A stretch of 64,000 nt of DNA, taken from NCBI RefSeq assembly GCF_017355935.1, contig NZ_JAFIQT010000001.1:2505014-2569013 (forward strand), written 5' to 3'. The stretch's first letter is position 1. Each line of letters starts with the position of its first letter. Below the pieces are notes generated by a model. It was not told the origin of the DNA. It saw nothing but the letters and a program-made list of their open reading frames with translations, and did no database searches. Positions 1 to 8,938 of the stretch are shown here, one piece after another. This stretch comes from Telluribacter humicola. GTDB taxonomy: Bacteria; Bacteroidota; Bacteroidia; Cytophagales; Spirosomataceae. The position numbers and the translations under genes are program-made.

Positions 1-871
1 TCTGTTCCCGCTGGCCCGACACGTACTCCAGCAGATTGATGAGCGGCGCTTCGCCATCGTCGAGGCTGATGTAATCTATATAATCAAATACCCGTGGTTC
101 GCGCAGGGTACGTAGTTCAGTATTGGCGTAGCCACCCCCCATTACTACCGCTATATCGGGGTAGTGTCGCTTGAGGTACTGTCCACATTTGAAAGCCCCG
201 TACAGGTTGCCCGGAAAGGGTACCGTCAGGCATACCACCATAGGCTGCCACTGCTGGACTTTTTGTTCGAGCAGGTCCACTAAGATGGAGGAGATGAGTG
301 TATCAGATGCCTGTAAAGTAGCTTCAATCTCATCAAAATGTGTAGCGGTACGCCCCAGCCTCTCGGCGTAGCGGCTGAATCCAAAGTGAGGATCTATGGC
401 TTCCTGAATCAAATCCCCAAGGTCCTCTAGATACAGTGTAGCCAGGTGACGTGCTTTATCCTGAATTCCCATAGTACCAAAGGCCCAATCCAGCTCATCG
501 AGCTGTTCGAAGCGCGAAGCCTCAGGCAGGTAGCTCCGGTCACAGATGCTGTGGGCCAACGTAGCGTTTTTATTCTGCAGAAAACGAACCACCGGATCAA
601 TGGTACTCATGTACTCGTCGCGCAAGGCGTAGATGCGGTAGCTGTTATCAGATAGTTCGATATCCGAAGCTTCCAGATCCTCAAACATGCGTCGTAACCC
701 TTTGGAAGAAAACAGCTTCAGGATCACCTCTATACCCAGATCGGCTTGGTGTGACTCGTAGCCTTTGGTGTTCAGAAAGCCTTTGAGATAGGCCGTGGCC
801 GGGTAGGGGGTATTGAGTTGGGTAAACGGAGGGGTAATAAATAAGATCTTCTGTTTCAAGGCGCTACTCAT
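1..871 (-). CDS. B12-binding domain radical SAM protein, N-terminal part (cut by window edge)
   Basis: Reading the minus strand from an ATG at 871 gives an uninterrupted 290-codon frame that runs off the left edge. The protein starts MSSALKQKILFITPPFTQLN, the usual opening of cobalamin-binding-domain radical SAM proteins. Further on it has VVMGGGYANTELRT and DYISLDDGEAPL, the nucleotide-like fold around the corrinoid site that ends in a DDGE segment. The Cys-x3-Cys-x2-Cys iron-sulfur motif would lie beyond the window, so radical SAM chemistry is inferred from the N-terminal family match. Substrate unknown. A TAnnTTTG element sits just upstream on the same strand. Confidence 0.75.
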   Translation of the reverse strand, partial: MSSALKQKILFITPPFTQLNTPYPATAYLKGFLNTKGYESHQADLGIEVILKLFSSKGLRRMFEDLEASDIELSDNSYRIYALRDEYMSTIDPVVRFLQNKNATLAHSICDRSYLPEASRFEQLDELDWAFGTMGIQDKARHLATLYLEDLGDLIQEAIDPHFGFSRYAERLGRTATHFDEIEATLQASDTLISSILVDLLEQKVQQWQPMVVCLTVPFPGNLYGAFKCGQYLKRHYPDIAVVMGGGYANTELRTLREPRVFDYIDYISLDDGEAPLINLLEYVSGQREQ

Positions 872-889
872 TCTGCTGTGATTCGGTTG

Positions 890-897
890 CAAAGGTA
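890..897 (-). promoter_or_regulatory. Candidate -7 box for the radical SAM gene
   Basis: On the minus strand the sequence is TACCTTTG, a full match to the Bacteroidota -7 consensus TAnnTTTG, 18 bases before the ATG at 871. No convincing TTTG -33 box was seen at the right distance, so this is tentative. Confidence 0.35.
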
Positions 898-1019
898 ACG
901 TTAGTTTTTGATACTGAGGTTCCTGATCCGTTGAGAGTTCCCGGAAAAGGAAGAGACTGGCTTGATTTTTTTGCAGATACTGATGTTCAAAATATTTTTC
1001 ACACTTCAAGCAAACCACT

Positions 1020-2177
1020 ATGAAAGCAGCCGTTTTCCACAAGATTGGTGATATCAGAGTAGACACCGTCGACGATCCGCGCATTGAAATGAAAGGCGAT
1101 GTTATTCTGAAAGTAACGTCTACCGCCATTTGTGGCTCTGACCTGCACATTTATGACGGATTCTTTCCCCAACTGCGCAATCAGATACTGGGCCATGAGT
1201 TCATGGGAGTAGTAGAGGAGGTAGGTCCAAACGTAAAAGATTTGAAAAAGGGAGATAGGGTAGTAGTACCTTTTCCGGTTGCCTGCGGGGGATGTTTCTT
1301 TTGTAACAATGACTTGCATACCCATTGTGAAAACTCCAATCCTGAGTTCTATGGTCCCGAAGGGAATATGCTGAATGGAAAAGGAGCTGGCTTATACGGA
1401 TATACAGATCTCTACGGAGGCTACGCCGGCGGACAGGCCGAGTACGCCCGTGTTCAGTACTCTGAATTCAACGTACGTAAGGTGCCCGAAGGCATGACCG
1501 ACGAGCAGGTTTTGTTCCTGACCGATATATTCCCCACGGGTTGGGCGGCGATCGACTGGGCTAACCTGAAAGGCGGCGAAACGGTAGCTATATTTGGTTC
1601 TGGGCCCGTAGGGCTGATGGCGCAGAAGGCTGCCTGGCTGCAGGGTGCTAAGCGTGTGATCGCCATTGATCCGCTGGACTACCGTCTGGATATGGCTAAG
1701 AAAAACAACAACGTAGAAACGCTGAACCCGCATAAGGTGGATGTGATCGAAGCCATCCGGGAGATGACCTCCGGTAGGGGAGCTGATGTATGCGTGGATG
1801 CCGTAGGTACCGAAGCCGAGCGCAGTACCATGGACAAAGTTAAGGCTACCCTGCTGATGGAGAAGGGCACCAATAAGGTAATGGAAATGTGCTTTGAGGC
1901 GGTACGCCGCGGAGGTACCGTTACCGTAGTAGGCGTGTACGGTAGCCCGTATAATAACTTCCCCGTTCACCGGATCTTTGACAAAGGGCTAACCATCAAG
2001 ATGGGACAGGCTATGGTACAGCGTTATATCGACCACCTGTTTGATCTGGTGAAGAATGAGAAAGTAGTCCTGAATGATATTATCACCCACGAAATTCCCC
2101 TGATCGAAGCTTCACATGGATATGATATATTCAAGCATAAGCAGGATGACTGCGTGAAGGTGGTACTGAAACCCTGA
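1020..2177 (+). CDS. Zinc-dependent alcohol dehydrogenase (MDR family, formaldehyde-dehydrogenase-like)
   Basis: The 385-residue product is a medium-chain dehydrogenase/reductase that oxidises an alcohol or adduct with NAD in the cytoplasm. Catalytic zinc ligands are Cys38 (in ICGSDLH), His59 and Glu60 (GHEFMG). The structural zinc lobe has Cys89, Cys92, Cys95 and Cys103. The Rossmann motif GSGPVG is at 192-197, followed by an acidic residue near 216 (AIDP), which favours NAD over NADP. Length and motifs fit the glutathione-independent formaldehyde dehydrogenase / threonine dehydrogenase branch, but the substrate cannot be fixed from sequence. The gene stands alone and ends in a strong terminator shared with the convergent epimerase gene. 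Confidence 0.88.
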   Translation: MKAAVFHKIGDIRVDTVDDPRIEMKGDVILKVTSTAICGSDLHIYDGFFPQLRNQILGHEFMGVVEEVGPNVKDLKKGDRVVVPFPVACGGCFFCNNDLHTHCENSNPEFYGPEGNMLNGKGAGLYGYTDLYGGYAGGQAEYARVQYSEFNVRKVPEGMTDEQVLFLTDIFPTGWAAIDWANLKGGETVAIFGSGPVGLMAQKAAWLQGAKRVIAIDPLDYRLDMAKKNNNVETLNPHKVDVIEAIREMTSGRGADVCVDAVGTEAERSTMDKVKATLLMEKGTNKVMEMCFEAVRRGGTVTVVGVYGSPYNNFPVHRIFDKGLTIKMGQAMVQRYIDHLFDLVKNEKVVLNDIITHEIPLIEASHGYDIFKHKQDDCVKVVLKP

Positions 2178-2202
2178 TACTAGTTGATTGCTCATTTCAA
2201 CT

Positions 2203-2238
2203 AAAAAGCCCCCGACCAGATTTCTGGCGGGGGCTTTT
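2203..2238. terminator. Bidirectional terminator hairpin
   Basis: An inverted repeat with an 11-base outer arm (A-run plus GCCCCCG) and an inner CCAGA/TCTGG arm around a TT loop, with one bulged A. It is flanked by A and T runs and lies between the convergent genes ending at 2177 and 2258. Confidence 0.88.
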
Positions 2239-2257
2239 GAATAGCTGACCTTATATA

Positions 2258-3133
2258 CTATTCGGTAATCTCTATGGTATAGGAAGCCGTAAAAGTACCA
2301 CCGCCCTGGAGCCTGATGATGCCTTCTTTGGTTTCGAGGTTCTGATCGGTGTCATGGCTGTCGGCCACACCGTGCCAGGGCTCCAGGCATACATAGTCAC
2401 CTTTGGGCTTGGCCCAGATACCTAGGTAGGGGAAGTCACTGAAATACAGGGCCACCACCTGATCCGATTTCCTGCTCTTAAGACTAACCTTAGTGGATTT
2501 TAAATCTTTGAATACCAGTGCATCCTGATCAAATAACCTGTGGAATATAGGCAGATTCTTGGTATCCTTCAGTACCTGTTCGGTTTCGCCGCTTAGCAGT
2601 CCTTTATCAGTCAGCATCCAGCGAGATACACTTTCCCTCTGATCAAATTCCAGGTAGAAGTCATCGTAGCTCTCGCCACTCTGACGCGGACACCTGAAAG
2701 CTGGATGACCACCTATCGAGAACAGCATCGTATCGTCTCCCAGGTTTTTTACCTCATGGTGTACAATAATGCGGTTCTCTTCCAGGGTATAACTGATGTT
2801 GAACTCAAACCGGAACGGGTACGCCAGCAGCAAGTCTTCGTCGTAGCTCAGCGTGAAGCGCAGACTGTTATCGCTACTGTCGGTTAGCTTTACCTTTGGG
2901 TTGTTCCGGACGAAACCGTGCCGGTTTAGCTGATAGCTGTTGCCCTTATAGTGGTAAGTACCTTCTTTTAGTTCACCTATGATGGGGAACAGTACCGGGG
3001 CATGGCTGGGCCAGATATCCGGGTTGCCATCCCACAGGTAATCCATTCCGGTAGTCACCGACTGGATGCGGCTTAGTTCAGCTCCGATTTCCTTGACAGT
3101 AATCCTGAGCAGGTTGTTCTCAATTGTATGCAT
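2258..3133 (-). CDS. Aldose 1-epimerase (galactose mutarotase-like) family protein
   Basis: The 291-residue product has the beta-sandwich mutarotase pattern: His72 in LNRHGFVRN, His143 in IGGHPAF, and Glu251 in CLEPWHGVAD. These match the two histidines and the catalytic glutamate of GalM-type epimerases. There is no signal peptide, so it should act in the cytoplasm, interconverting alpha and beta anomers of a hexose or a phosphorylated sugar. It belongs to the divergent, LacX-like branch, so the exact sugar is open. It lies 39 bases downstream of the RNA-binding protein gene on the same strand and may be co-transcribed with it. Confidence 0.85.
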   Translation of the reverse strand: MHTIENNLLRITVKEIGAELSRIQSVTTGMDYLWDGNPDIWPSHAPVLFPIIGELKEGTYHYKGNSYQLNRHGFVRNNPKVKLTDSSDNSLRFTLSYDEDLLLAYPFRFEFNISYTLEENRIIVHHEVKNLGDDTMLFSIGGHPAFRCPRQSGESYDDFYLEFDQRESVSRWMLTDKGLLSGETEQVLKDTKNLPIFHRLFDQDALVFKDLKSTKVSLKSRKSDQVVALYFSDFPYLGIWAKPKGDYVCLEPWHGVADSHDTDQNLETKEGIIRLQGGGTFTASYTIEITE

Positions 3134-3172
3134 GTATGCTAATAAGTAGGATTGCTATGGATCTGAAGAAGC

Positions 3173-3871
3173 TTAATCTTCATCATTATCCCAATCCCAA
3201 CGATTTCCACCTTTTTTGCCTTTATTCCGGTCAAAGCTGCCCTTGCCGCCTTTACCGCGGTCAAAGCCACCATCCTTCCGGAAGTCGCCACCCTTTCTGG
3301 CGGGACCTTTCTGGGAGCTTCCACCCCAGTTGAAGTTATTTCCGGAGCTTTGTCCACCGCCTCCCTGGGAGCCGCTGCCGCTGTTACGGTCAAACGTTCT
3401 TCCCTGGTAGTCGCCACTACCTTTCTTAAAGTTACCGTTGTCTGAGCGACTGCTGTCAGAGCGACTACTGTCTGAGCGACTGCTGTCAGGACGGTTATAC
3501 CCGCTATCCGGGCGGCTACTGCCGCTATCAGGACGTGGGCCACTTCCCTGTGGGCGCGGACCGCTTCCTTGCGGACGAGGTCCACTTCTTTCCGGGCGAC
3601 TATCGCCGCCACCGGTACGACCCGGTTCTTTTCTGAATTTTGATTCATTCACAACGAGCGGACGCCCGTCTATCTCTACACCATTCAATTCAGAAATGGC
3701 GTGTAAAGCCTGCTGTTCGTCGGGCATTTTAACGAAGCCGAACCCTTTATTCTGTCGGGTTTCATGGTCGATGATGATCTTTACAGAGGATACTTCTCCG
3801 TACTTTTCAAAGATCTCCTGCAATTCTCTTTCCTTTATTTTGAAGGGAAGGCTGCCCACAAAGATGTCCAT
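3173..3871 (-). CDS. RRM RNA-binding protein with Gly/Arg/Ser-rich disordered tail
   Basis: The 232-residue product has one RNA recognition motif at residues 1-80: RNP2 IFVGSLPF at 3-10 and RNP1 KGFGFVKM at 42-49. A long low-complexity tail follows (84-232) with GPRPQGS repeats, RSDSS repeats near 129-146, and Gly/Arg/Lys-rich segments. Bacterial single-RRM proteins of this kind bind single-stranded RNA and often respond to cold, but this tail is long for the family. The RSDSS part is encoded by a 15-base tandem repeat. Two long open frames overlapping the tail (3139-3648 and 3438-3884) are by-products of the repeat composition. Confidence 0.88.
   Translation of the reverse strand: MDIFVGSLPFKIKERELQEIFEKYGEVSSVKIIIDHETRQNKGFGFVKMPDEQQALHAISELNGVEIDGRPLVVNESKFRKEPGRTGGGDSRPERSGPRPQGSGPRPQGSGPRPDSGSSRPDSGYNRPDSSRSDSSRSDSSRSDNGNFKKGSGDYQGRTFDRNSGSGSQGGGGQSSGNNFNWGGSSQKGPARKGGDFRKDGGFDRGKGGKGSFDRNKGKKGGNRWDWDNDED
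3444..3488. repeat. 15-base tandem repeat inside the RRM gene
   Basis: Three consecutive near-identical 15-base units starting GAGCGAC encode the Ser-Arg-Ser-Asp-Ser repeats of the tail. Copies 1 and 3 are identical; copy 2 differs at two bases. The length is a multiple of three, so copy-number change would keep the frame. Confidence 0.85.
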
Positions 3872-3995
3872 TTGTAGTTTGTAGTTAGCTAGATATGTTT
3901 TTTTCTGTAAATGTAGCTTTTTTTGTATTAGATAGAATCAGCAGGTATTTACAATATTTGGAAGACCTGCTGCGCCACCGTTTACCCTTACCTCT

Positions 3996-5429
3996 ATGCG
4001 AATAAATCTTACTATTTCAGCCTGGCTCCTGCCTTTGTTGCTGATCCTCTATTCATGCAATAAAAAGTATACCACACCCCAGGCAACTGATACAAATACA
4101 CGTCAGGTATGGATGACTCATCCGGCCGGGCAGGTCTTATTTCAGAAACAGGAGCTATCAGGAGGGGAAGCTACTGCTGGTGCCGGTGGAGTTCCCACTA
4201 TCACGATAGACGGCAGCCAGACCTTTCAACCCATTGAGGGCTTTGGCTATACCTTTACGGGAGGCAGTGCCATCCTCCTCAACCGGATGAAACCCGCAGC
4301 CCGGGAGGCCCTGCTCAGGGAGCTGTTCAGTACCTCAGGGAATGGGATTGGCGTCAGCTACCTGCGGTTGAGCATCGGAGCATCTGATCTGAGTGATCGG
4401 GTATTCAGCTATAACGACTTACCAGCCGGACAAACTGACCCGGATATGACCCGGTTCAGCCTGGAACCGGAGCGGAAGGATCTATTGCCCGTACTGAAGC
4501 AGATACTGGCTATCAATCCGGACATAAAAATAATGGCGTCGCCCTGGTCGCCGCCCGTCTGGATGAAGACTAATGGCAGTTCCAAAGGCGGGAGTCTGAA
4601 GCCCGAGTTCTACGATGCCTACGCGAAGTACCTGGTGAAGTACATACAGGAAATGCAGAAGGAGGGAGTACACATAGATGCCATCACCATTCAGAACGAA
4701 CCCCTGCACCCCGGCAATAACCCCAGCCTGCTAATGCTGCCGGAGGAGCAGGCCGCCTTTATCAAGCGCAGCATGGGACCGGTCTTTTCGGAAGCGGGCC
4801 TCAAAACTAAGATCCTTATCTACGACCACAACGCCGACCGCCCCGACTATCCCATTACTATCCTCAATGATCCGGATGCCCGGAAGTATGTACATGGCTC
4901 AGCTTTTCATCTGTACGGTGGTTCCATCGAAGCGCTTTCGGAAGTACATCGTGCCTACCCTGACAAGGCTATCTACTTTACTGAGCAGTGGGTAGGGGCG
5001 CCGGGCAACCTGGCGGGTGACCTGCCCTGGCACGTCAAGAACCTGATCATAGGCGCTACCCGCAACTGGTCACGAACGGTACTTGAGTGGAATCTGGCTT
5101 CTGACCCCCACCAACAGCCGCATACCGAAGGAGGCTGCGACCAGTGCCTGGGAGCCATTACCATTGCTCCCAACGATGAAGTAGTTCGCAATCCCGCTTA
5201 CTACGTCATAGCGCATGCCTCCAAATGGGTACGGCCTGGCTCCGTCCGGCTTGGGTCCAATGTACCTGCTCAGCTACCCAATGTAGCCTTCCGAACTCCG
5301 GATGGAAAGAAAGTACTGGTCGTGCTGAACGAAGGGCAAACCAGCCAGACATTCGCTATCAAATCCGGAGGTAAAGCCATATCCGCCACGTTACCGGCTG
5401 GAGCGGTGGCTACATATGTATTGGAGTAA
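3996..5429 (+). CDS. Glycoside hydrolase family 30 lipoprotein
   Basis: The 477-residue product has a lipoprotein signal with Cys21 in LILYSC and then a GH30 (beta/alpha)8 domain with its side beta-domain. Expected catalytic residues are present: Glu235 as acid/base in IQNEP and Glu330 as nucleophile in YFTEQW. Family members cleave beta-1,6-glucan, glucosylceramide or related beta-linked glycans by a retaining mechanism. A lipid anchor suggests action at the outer membrane or cell surface. It has no adjacent transporter genes, so it is not part of a classic polysaccharide utilisation locus here. Confidence 0.9.
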   Translation: MRINLTISAWLLPLLLILYSCNKKYTTPQATDTNTRQVWMTHPAGQVLFQKQELSGGEATAGAGGVPTITIDGSQTFQPIEGFGYTFTGGSAILLNRMKPAAREALLRELFSTSGNGIGVSYLRLSIGASDLSDRVFSYNDLPAGQTDPDMTRFSLEPERKDLLPVLKQILAINPDIKIMASPWSPPVWMKTNGSSKGGSLKPEFYDAYAKYLVKYIQEMQKEGVHIDAITIQNEPLHPGNNPSLLMLPEEQAAFIKRSMGPVFSEAGLKTKILIYDHNADRPDYPITILNDPDARKYVHGSAFHLYGGSIEALSEVHRAYPDKAIYFTEQWVGAPGNLAGDLPWHVKNLIIGATRNWSRTVLEWNLASDPHQQPHTEGGCDQCLGAITIAPNDEVVRNPAYYVIAHASKWVRPGSVRLGSNVPAQLPNVAFRTPDGKKVLVVLNEGQTSQTFAIKSGGKAISATLPAGAVATYVLE

Positions 5430-5594
5430 GGGCTAATTTTTTAATAGGAATTGACTGGTTGAGCCACTCAAAGGAGCTGTATTCTTTTCGAAGGAATAAC
5501 TGTGACATCATCTACTGACCAGTCAGTACTTCGGGTAAATTGTTTACTTTGGTAGGAAAATTCTTGCCCTACTAACAATACTTCTATCCATTAC

Positions 5595-8500
5595 ATGAAA
5601 AAAACGCTCCTCTTTCTGGGACTGGCGGCTCTGCCTCTGGGGCTTAGTGCTCAGAAGAAAAAAGCAAAGACACCAACTGGTACAACTACTACGACCAGCC
5701 CTTCCGTTGCTAATTATGACACGCTTTTCAAAGCTGTAAAATGGCGTAACATTGGTCCATACCGAGGAGGTCGTTCGGTAGCGGCTAGTGGAGTCATTGG
5801 TGATCCGCTGACGTACTACATGGGTACCACAGGTGGCGGCCTCTGGAAAACCACCGATGCCGGCGTTTCCTGGCAGAATATCTCAGATGGTTTTTTCAAG
5901 ACGGGTTCTGTCGGAGCGGTGACAGTGTCCGAGTCAGACCCGAATGTAGTGTACGTAGGGATGGGTGAACACGCTCCGCGCGGAGTAATGACCTCCCATG
6001 GGGATGGCGTCTATAAATCAACCGATGCCGGTAAAACCTGGACAAAACTGGGCCTGGACTTGACCCGCCACATTGCCCGCATCAGCGTACATCCTACCAA
6101 TCCGGATATCGTATATGTGGCGGCGCAGGGGGCGCTGCACGGGCCTTCGCAGGAGCGTGGTATTTACAAATCGGTCGACGGTGGCAAAACCTGGAAGAAG
6201 GTTTTCTACGTAGACGAGAACACTGGTTGCGCGGACCTGAGCATGGATATGACCAATCCTCGTATCCTGTACGCAGCTATGTGGGATCACCGTCGTCTGC
6301 CCTGGCAGATGGTTAGTGGTGGCAAAGGAAGTGGTATGTACAAATCAACCGACGGCGGCGAAACCTGGACTCCTATCCAGAAAGGACTGCCCAAGGAACT
6401 GGGTAAAATGGGCATCTCGGTATCACGGGCCAATCCGGAGCGGGTATATGCCGTGGTGGAATCCGATACTGAAAAAGAGCAGGGGGGAGTGTTCCGTTCG
6501 GATGATGCCGGCAAAAGCTGGACCCTAATCAGCAAAGACCACCGCACCGTACAGCGTGCATGGTACTATATCGAGATATTTGCTGACCCTAATAATGAGG
6601 ATGTAGTGTACGTGATGAATTCACCCGCCCTTAAATCGATTGATGGCGGTAAGACATTTAGTCGCGTATTTACAACAACCCACGGCGACTACCACGACCT
6701 CTGGATCAACCCTAAGAACAGCAAAAACCTGGTAAGTGCCAATGACGGCGGAGCGGCGGTTTCCTTCAACGGGGGGCAATCTTTCTCCTTACAGAATGGA
6801 ATGCCAACGGCGCAGTTTTACCGCATCAGTGCCGATAATCTGTTCCCGTACCGGGTGTACGCTGGTCAGCAGGATAATACCTCGGTCATGATCACCAGCC
6901 GCACCACTAACGGGAGCGGTATTACCGACAAGGACTGGGAGGCTTCGGCCGGTGGTGAGAGTGCGTTTCTGGCGTTTGATCCGGATGCGCCCCGCTACGT
7001 GATGGGAGGCAGTTACCAGGGTACCATTGAATTGCTGGACCTGCAGAATAAGGAGGGCAAAGGCGTAATGGTGTCTCCGATCCAGTACCAGTCGGTCAAG
7101 GCGAAGGACATGAAGTACCGCTTCAACTGGAATGCCCCGATCATTTACTCCCAACGCGAAAAGGCCTACTACCACGCCGGTAACGTTGTGTTCAAAACTA
7201 CTGACATGGGTAAGACCTGGGCACCCATCTCTCCCGACCTGACCCGTGGAGACACAACTAAGCTGGGACTGGGCGGTGCTCCGTATACTAATGAAGGAGC
7301 CGGTGGTGAAAACTATGCTACTATCTCGTACCTGCTGGAGTCACCGCAGGAAGCGGGTGTCATGTGGGCAGGTAGTGACGATGGACTGGTACATATAACA
7401 CGTGATGGCGGAAAGACCTGGACCAATGTAACACCGGTAGGGCTGGAAGAAACCCTGATCAACAGCATCGAGGTATCTCCGCACGACAAGGCTACCGCTT
7501 ACATCGCGACCACCCGCTATAAGGTCAATGATTTCAGACCATCTATTTACAAAACCACCGACTACGGCAAGACCTGGACCAAGCTCACGAACGGTATCCC
7601 GGACGGAGCATTCACCCGGGTAGTACGTGAAGATACGCAGCGTAAAGACCTGCTCTTCGCCGGTACCGAAACAGGTCTCTATGTATCTTTCAATGGAGGT
7701 ACTCAGTGGGCGCCCATGCAGCTGAACCTGCCCGTTACGCCTATCACCGACTTGAAAGTACATCAGAATGATCTGATTGCGGCTACTTCGGGACGATCAT
7801 TCTGGATACTGGATGATCTGGCCCCATTCCGTCAATACAATGAAAAGCAATCGAAGGAAAGCCTGATGGTATATACCCCGGAGGATACCTACCGGGTGTC
7901 AGGTCGTAGTACGCTGGATAAAGTAGAGGAGGGTGAGGATGCTTCGATTGGAGTAGGTAGCTCCGGCTCGGTGGGTACCAATCCGGCCACAGGAGTAGTC
8001 CTTTACTACCAGTTGCCCGCCAAAGTAGATACCAGCCTGACCCTGACCATAGAGGTATTAGATGCGAAGGGTGTGGTAGTACGCGAGTACAGCAGCAAGA
8101 AAGATGAGGAGTTTGAAGAGTACCCCGGTGGACCTTCCCCTGATCCTACTTTGCCTATGAAAGCCGGCCTGAACCGCTTTGTGTGGGATTTGCGGGCGGA
8201 GACACTTCCGGGTGTACCTAAGGTATTCATCGAAGGCAGCTACGACGGCCGCAAGATGGCTCCCGGTGCCTACAAGGCCCGATTTACTTACAACAAGCAG
8301 AGCCAGACTGTCACTTTCAATGTGCTGCCTGATCCACGTATCAACGCCACTGCCGCGGATTACGAAGACCAGCAGAAGACTATGATGGCTATCGAAAATG
8401 GCGTGAAAGACATCCACGAGTCGGTGCTGAAAATGCGTAAAGTACGCAAGCAGGTGAGTGAGGTGGTAGATCTGCTGAAAAACAAAGCAGACATGAAGGA

Positions 8501-8816
8501 CGTAACCGATCAGGGTAAGGCTCTGGTGAAGAAACTAAACACCTGGGAAGAGAAGCTGGTGCAGAACAAGTCACAGTCGAATGATGACGTGATCAACTTC
8601 CTGAACATGCTCAGCGCCGATTATATATTTGTGCGGGGTGAATTGGATACCAATGTACCTTTCGTTACCAACGGACAGAAGCAGAGGGTAGCCGAGCTGG
8701 ATGCCCAGTGGCAGAAGCTGAAAACTGAAATGAACGGGATAGTGAACAAGGAGGTAGCCGCTTTTAATACCCTGGCCAAGCAGAAAGGCATCGAGAAGGT
8801 AATCGTGTCTTTGTAG
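5595..8816 (+). CDS. Secreted BNR/Asp-box beta-propeller protein (sortilin/Xgh74-like)
   Basis: The 1073-residue product starts with a Sec signal peptide (cleavage near ALSAQ at 20) and carries many Asp-box turns of the form SxDxGxxW, for example STDAGKTW near 142, [40 protein letters not shown] and TTDYGKTW. This makes two seven-bladed propellers over about residues 45-745. The remaining 330 residues form a beta-domain and a helical tail. Such proteins are usually annotated as glycosyl hydrolase or sialidase-like, but no catalytic pair can be assigned here. They are abundant periplasmic or secreted proteins in Bacteroidota, with unknown ligand. The gene is monocistronic with its own terminator. 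Confidence 0.82.
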   Translation: MKKTLLFLGLAALPLGLSAQKKKAKTPTGTTTTTSPSVANYDTLFKAVKWRNIGPYRGGRSVAASGVIGDPLTYYMGTTGGGLWKTTDAGVSWQNISDGFFKTGSVGAVTVSESDPNVVYVGMGEHAPRGVMTSHGDGVYKSTDAGKTWTKLGLDLTRHIARISVHPTNPDIVYVAAQGALHGPSQERGIYKSVDGGKTWKKVFYVDENTGCADLSMDMTNPRILYAAMWDHRRLPWQMVSGGKGSGMYKSTDGGETWTPIQKGLPKELGKMGISVSRANPERVYAVVESDTEKEQGGVFRSDDAGKSWTLISKDHRTVQRAWYYIEIFADPNNEDVVYVMNSPALKSIDGGKTFSRVFTTTHGDYHDLWINPKNSKNLVSANDGGAAVSFNGGQSFSLQNGMPTAQFYRISADNLFPYRVYAGQQDNTSVMITSRTTNGSGITDKDWEASAGGESAFLAFDPDAPRYVMGGSYQGTIELLDLQNKEGKGVMVSPIQYQSVKAKDMKYRFNWNAPIIYSQREKAYYHAGNVVFKTTDMGKTWAPISPDLTRGDTTKLGLGGAPYTNEGAGGENYATISYLLESPQEAGVMWAGSDDGLVHITRDGGKTWTNVTPVGLEETLINSIEVSPHDKATAYIATTRYKVNDFRPSIYKTTDYGKTWTKLTNGIPDGAFTRVVREDTQRKDLLFAGTETGLYVSFNGGTQWAPMQLNLPVTPITDLKVHQNDLIAATSGRSFWILDDLAPFRQYNEKQSKESLMVYTPEDTYRVSGRSTLDKVEEGEDASIGVGSSGSVGTNPATGVVLYYQLPAKVDTSLTLTIEVLDAKGVVVREYSSKKDEEFEEYPGGPSPDPTLPMKAGLNRFVWDLRAETLPGVPKVFIEGSYDGRKMAPGAYKARFTYNKQSQTVTFNVLPDPRINATAADYEDQQKTMMAIENGVKDIHESVLKMRKVRKQVSEVVDLLKNKADMKDVTDQGKALVKKLNTWEEKLVQNKSQSNDDVINFLNMLSADYIFVRGELDTNVPFVTNGQKQRVAELDAQWQKLKTEMNGIVNKEVAAFNTLAKQKGIEKVIVSL

Positions 8817-8864
8817 ATGCGGTTGCAAGCCGCCAGCAATTAGCAGTAGCTATTTCCTGCAAGC

Positions 8865-8903
8865 AAAAAAGACCGGACTGTTAATCAGTCCGGTCTTTTT
8901 TTT
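8865..8903. terminator. Bidirectional terminator hairpin
   Basis: Perfect 16-base inverted repeat (six A plus GACCGGACTG against its complement) around TTAAT, with long T runs on both strands. It separates the convergent genes ending at 8816 and 8939. Confidence 0.92.
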
Positions 8904-8938
8904 GCTCATAAACTCATATACTTCCTACTCATACTCTT

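Noticed and set aside
1392..1970. 192-codon minus-strand frame inside the dehydrogenase gene
   Set aside because: Shadow of a strong coding gene on the other strand; composition (many His, Tyr, Arg) is typical of antisense translation.
3139..3884. Long antisense and shifted frames (3139-3648 minus, 3438-3884 plus) over the RRM gene
   Set aside because: They are rich in Arg/Ser/Leu/Pro or Ala/Val repeats that mirror the GC-rich repeat DNA of the real tail; no start signals and no family features.
5541..5551. TACTTTG as a promoter for the BNR protein gene
   Set aside because: It misses one base of spacing in TAnnTTTG and has no -33 partner.
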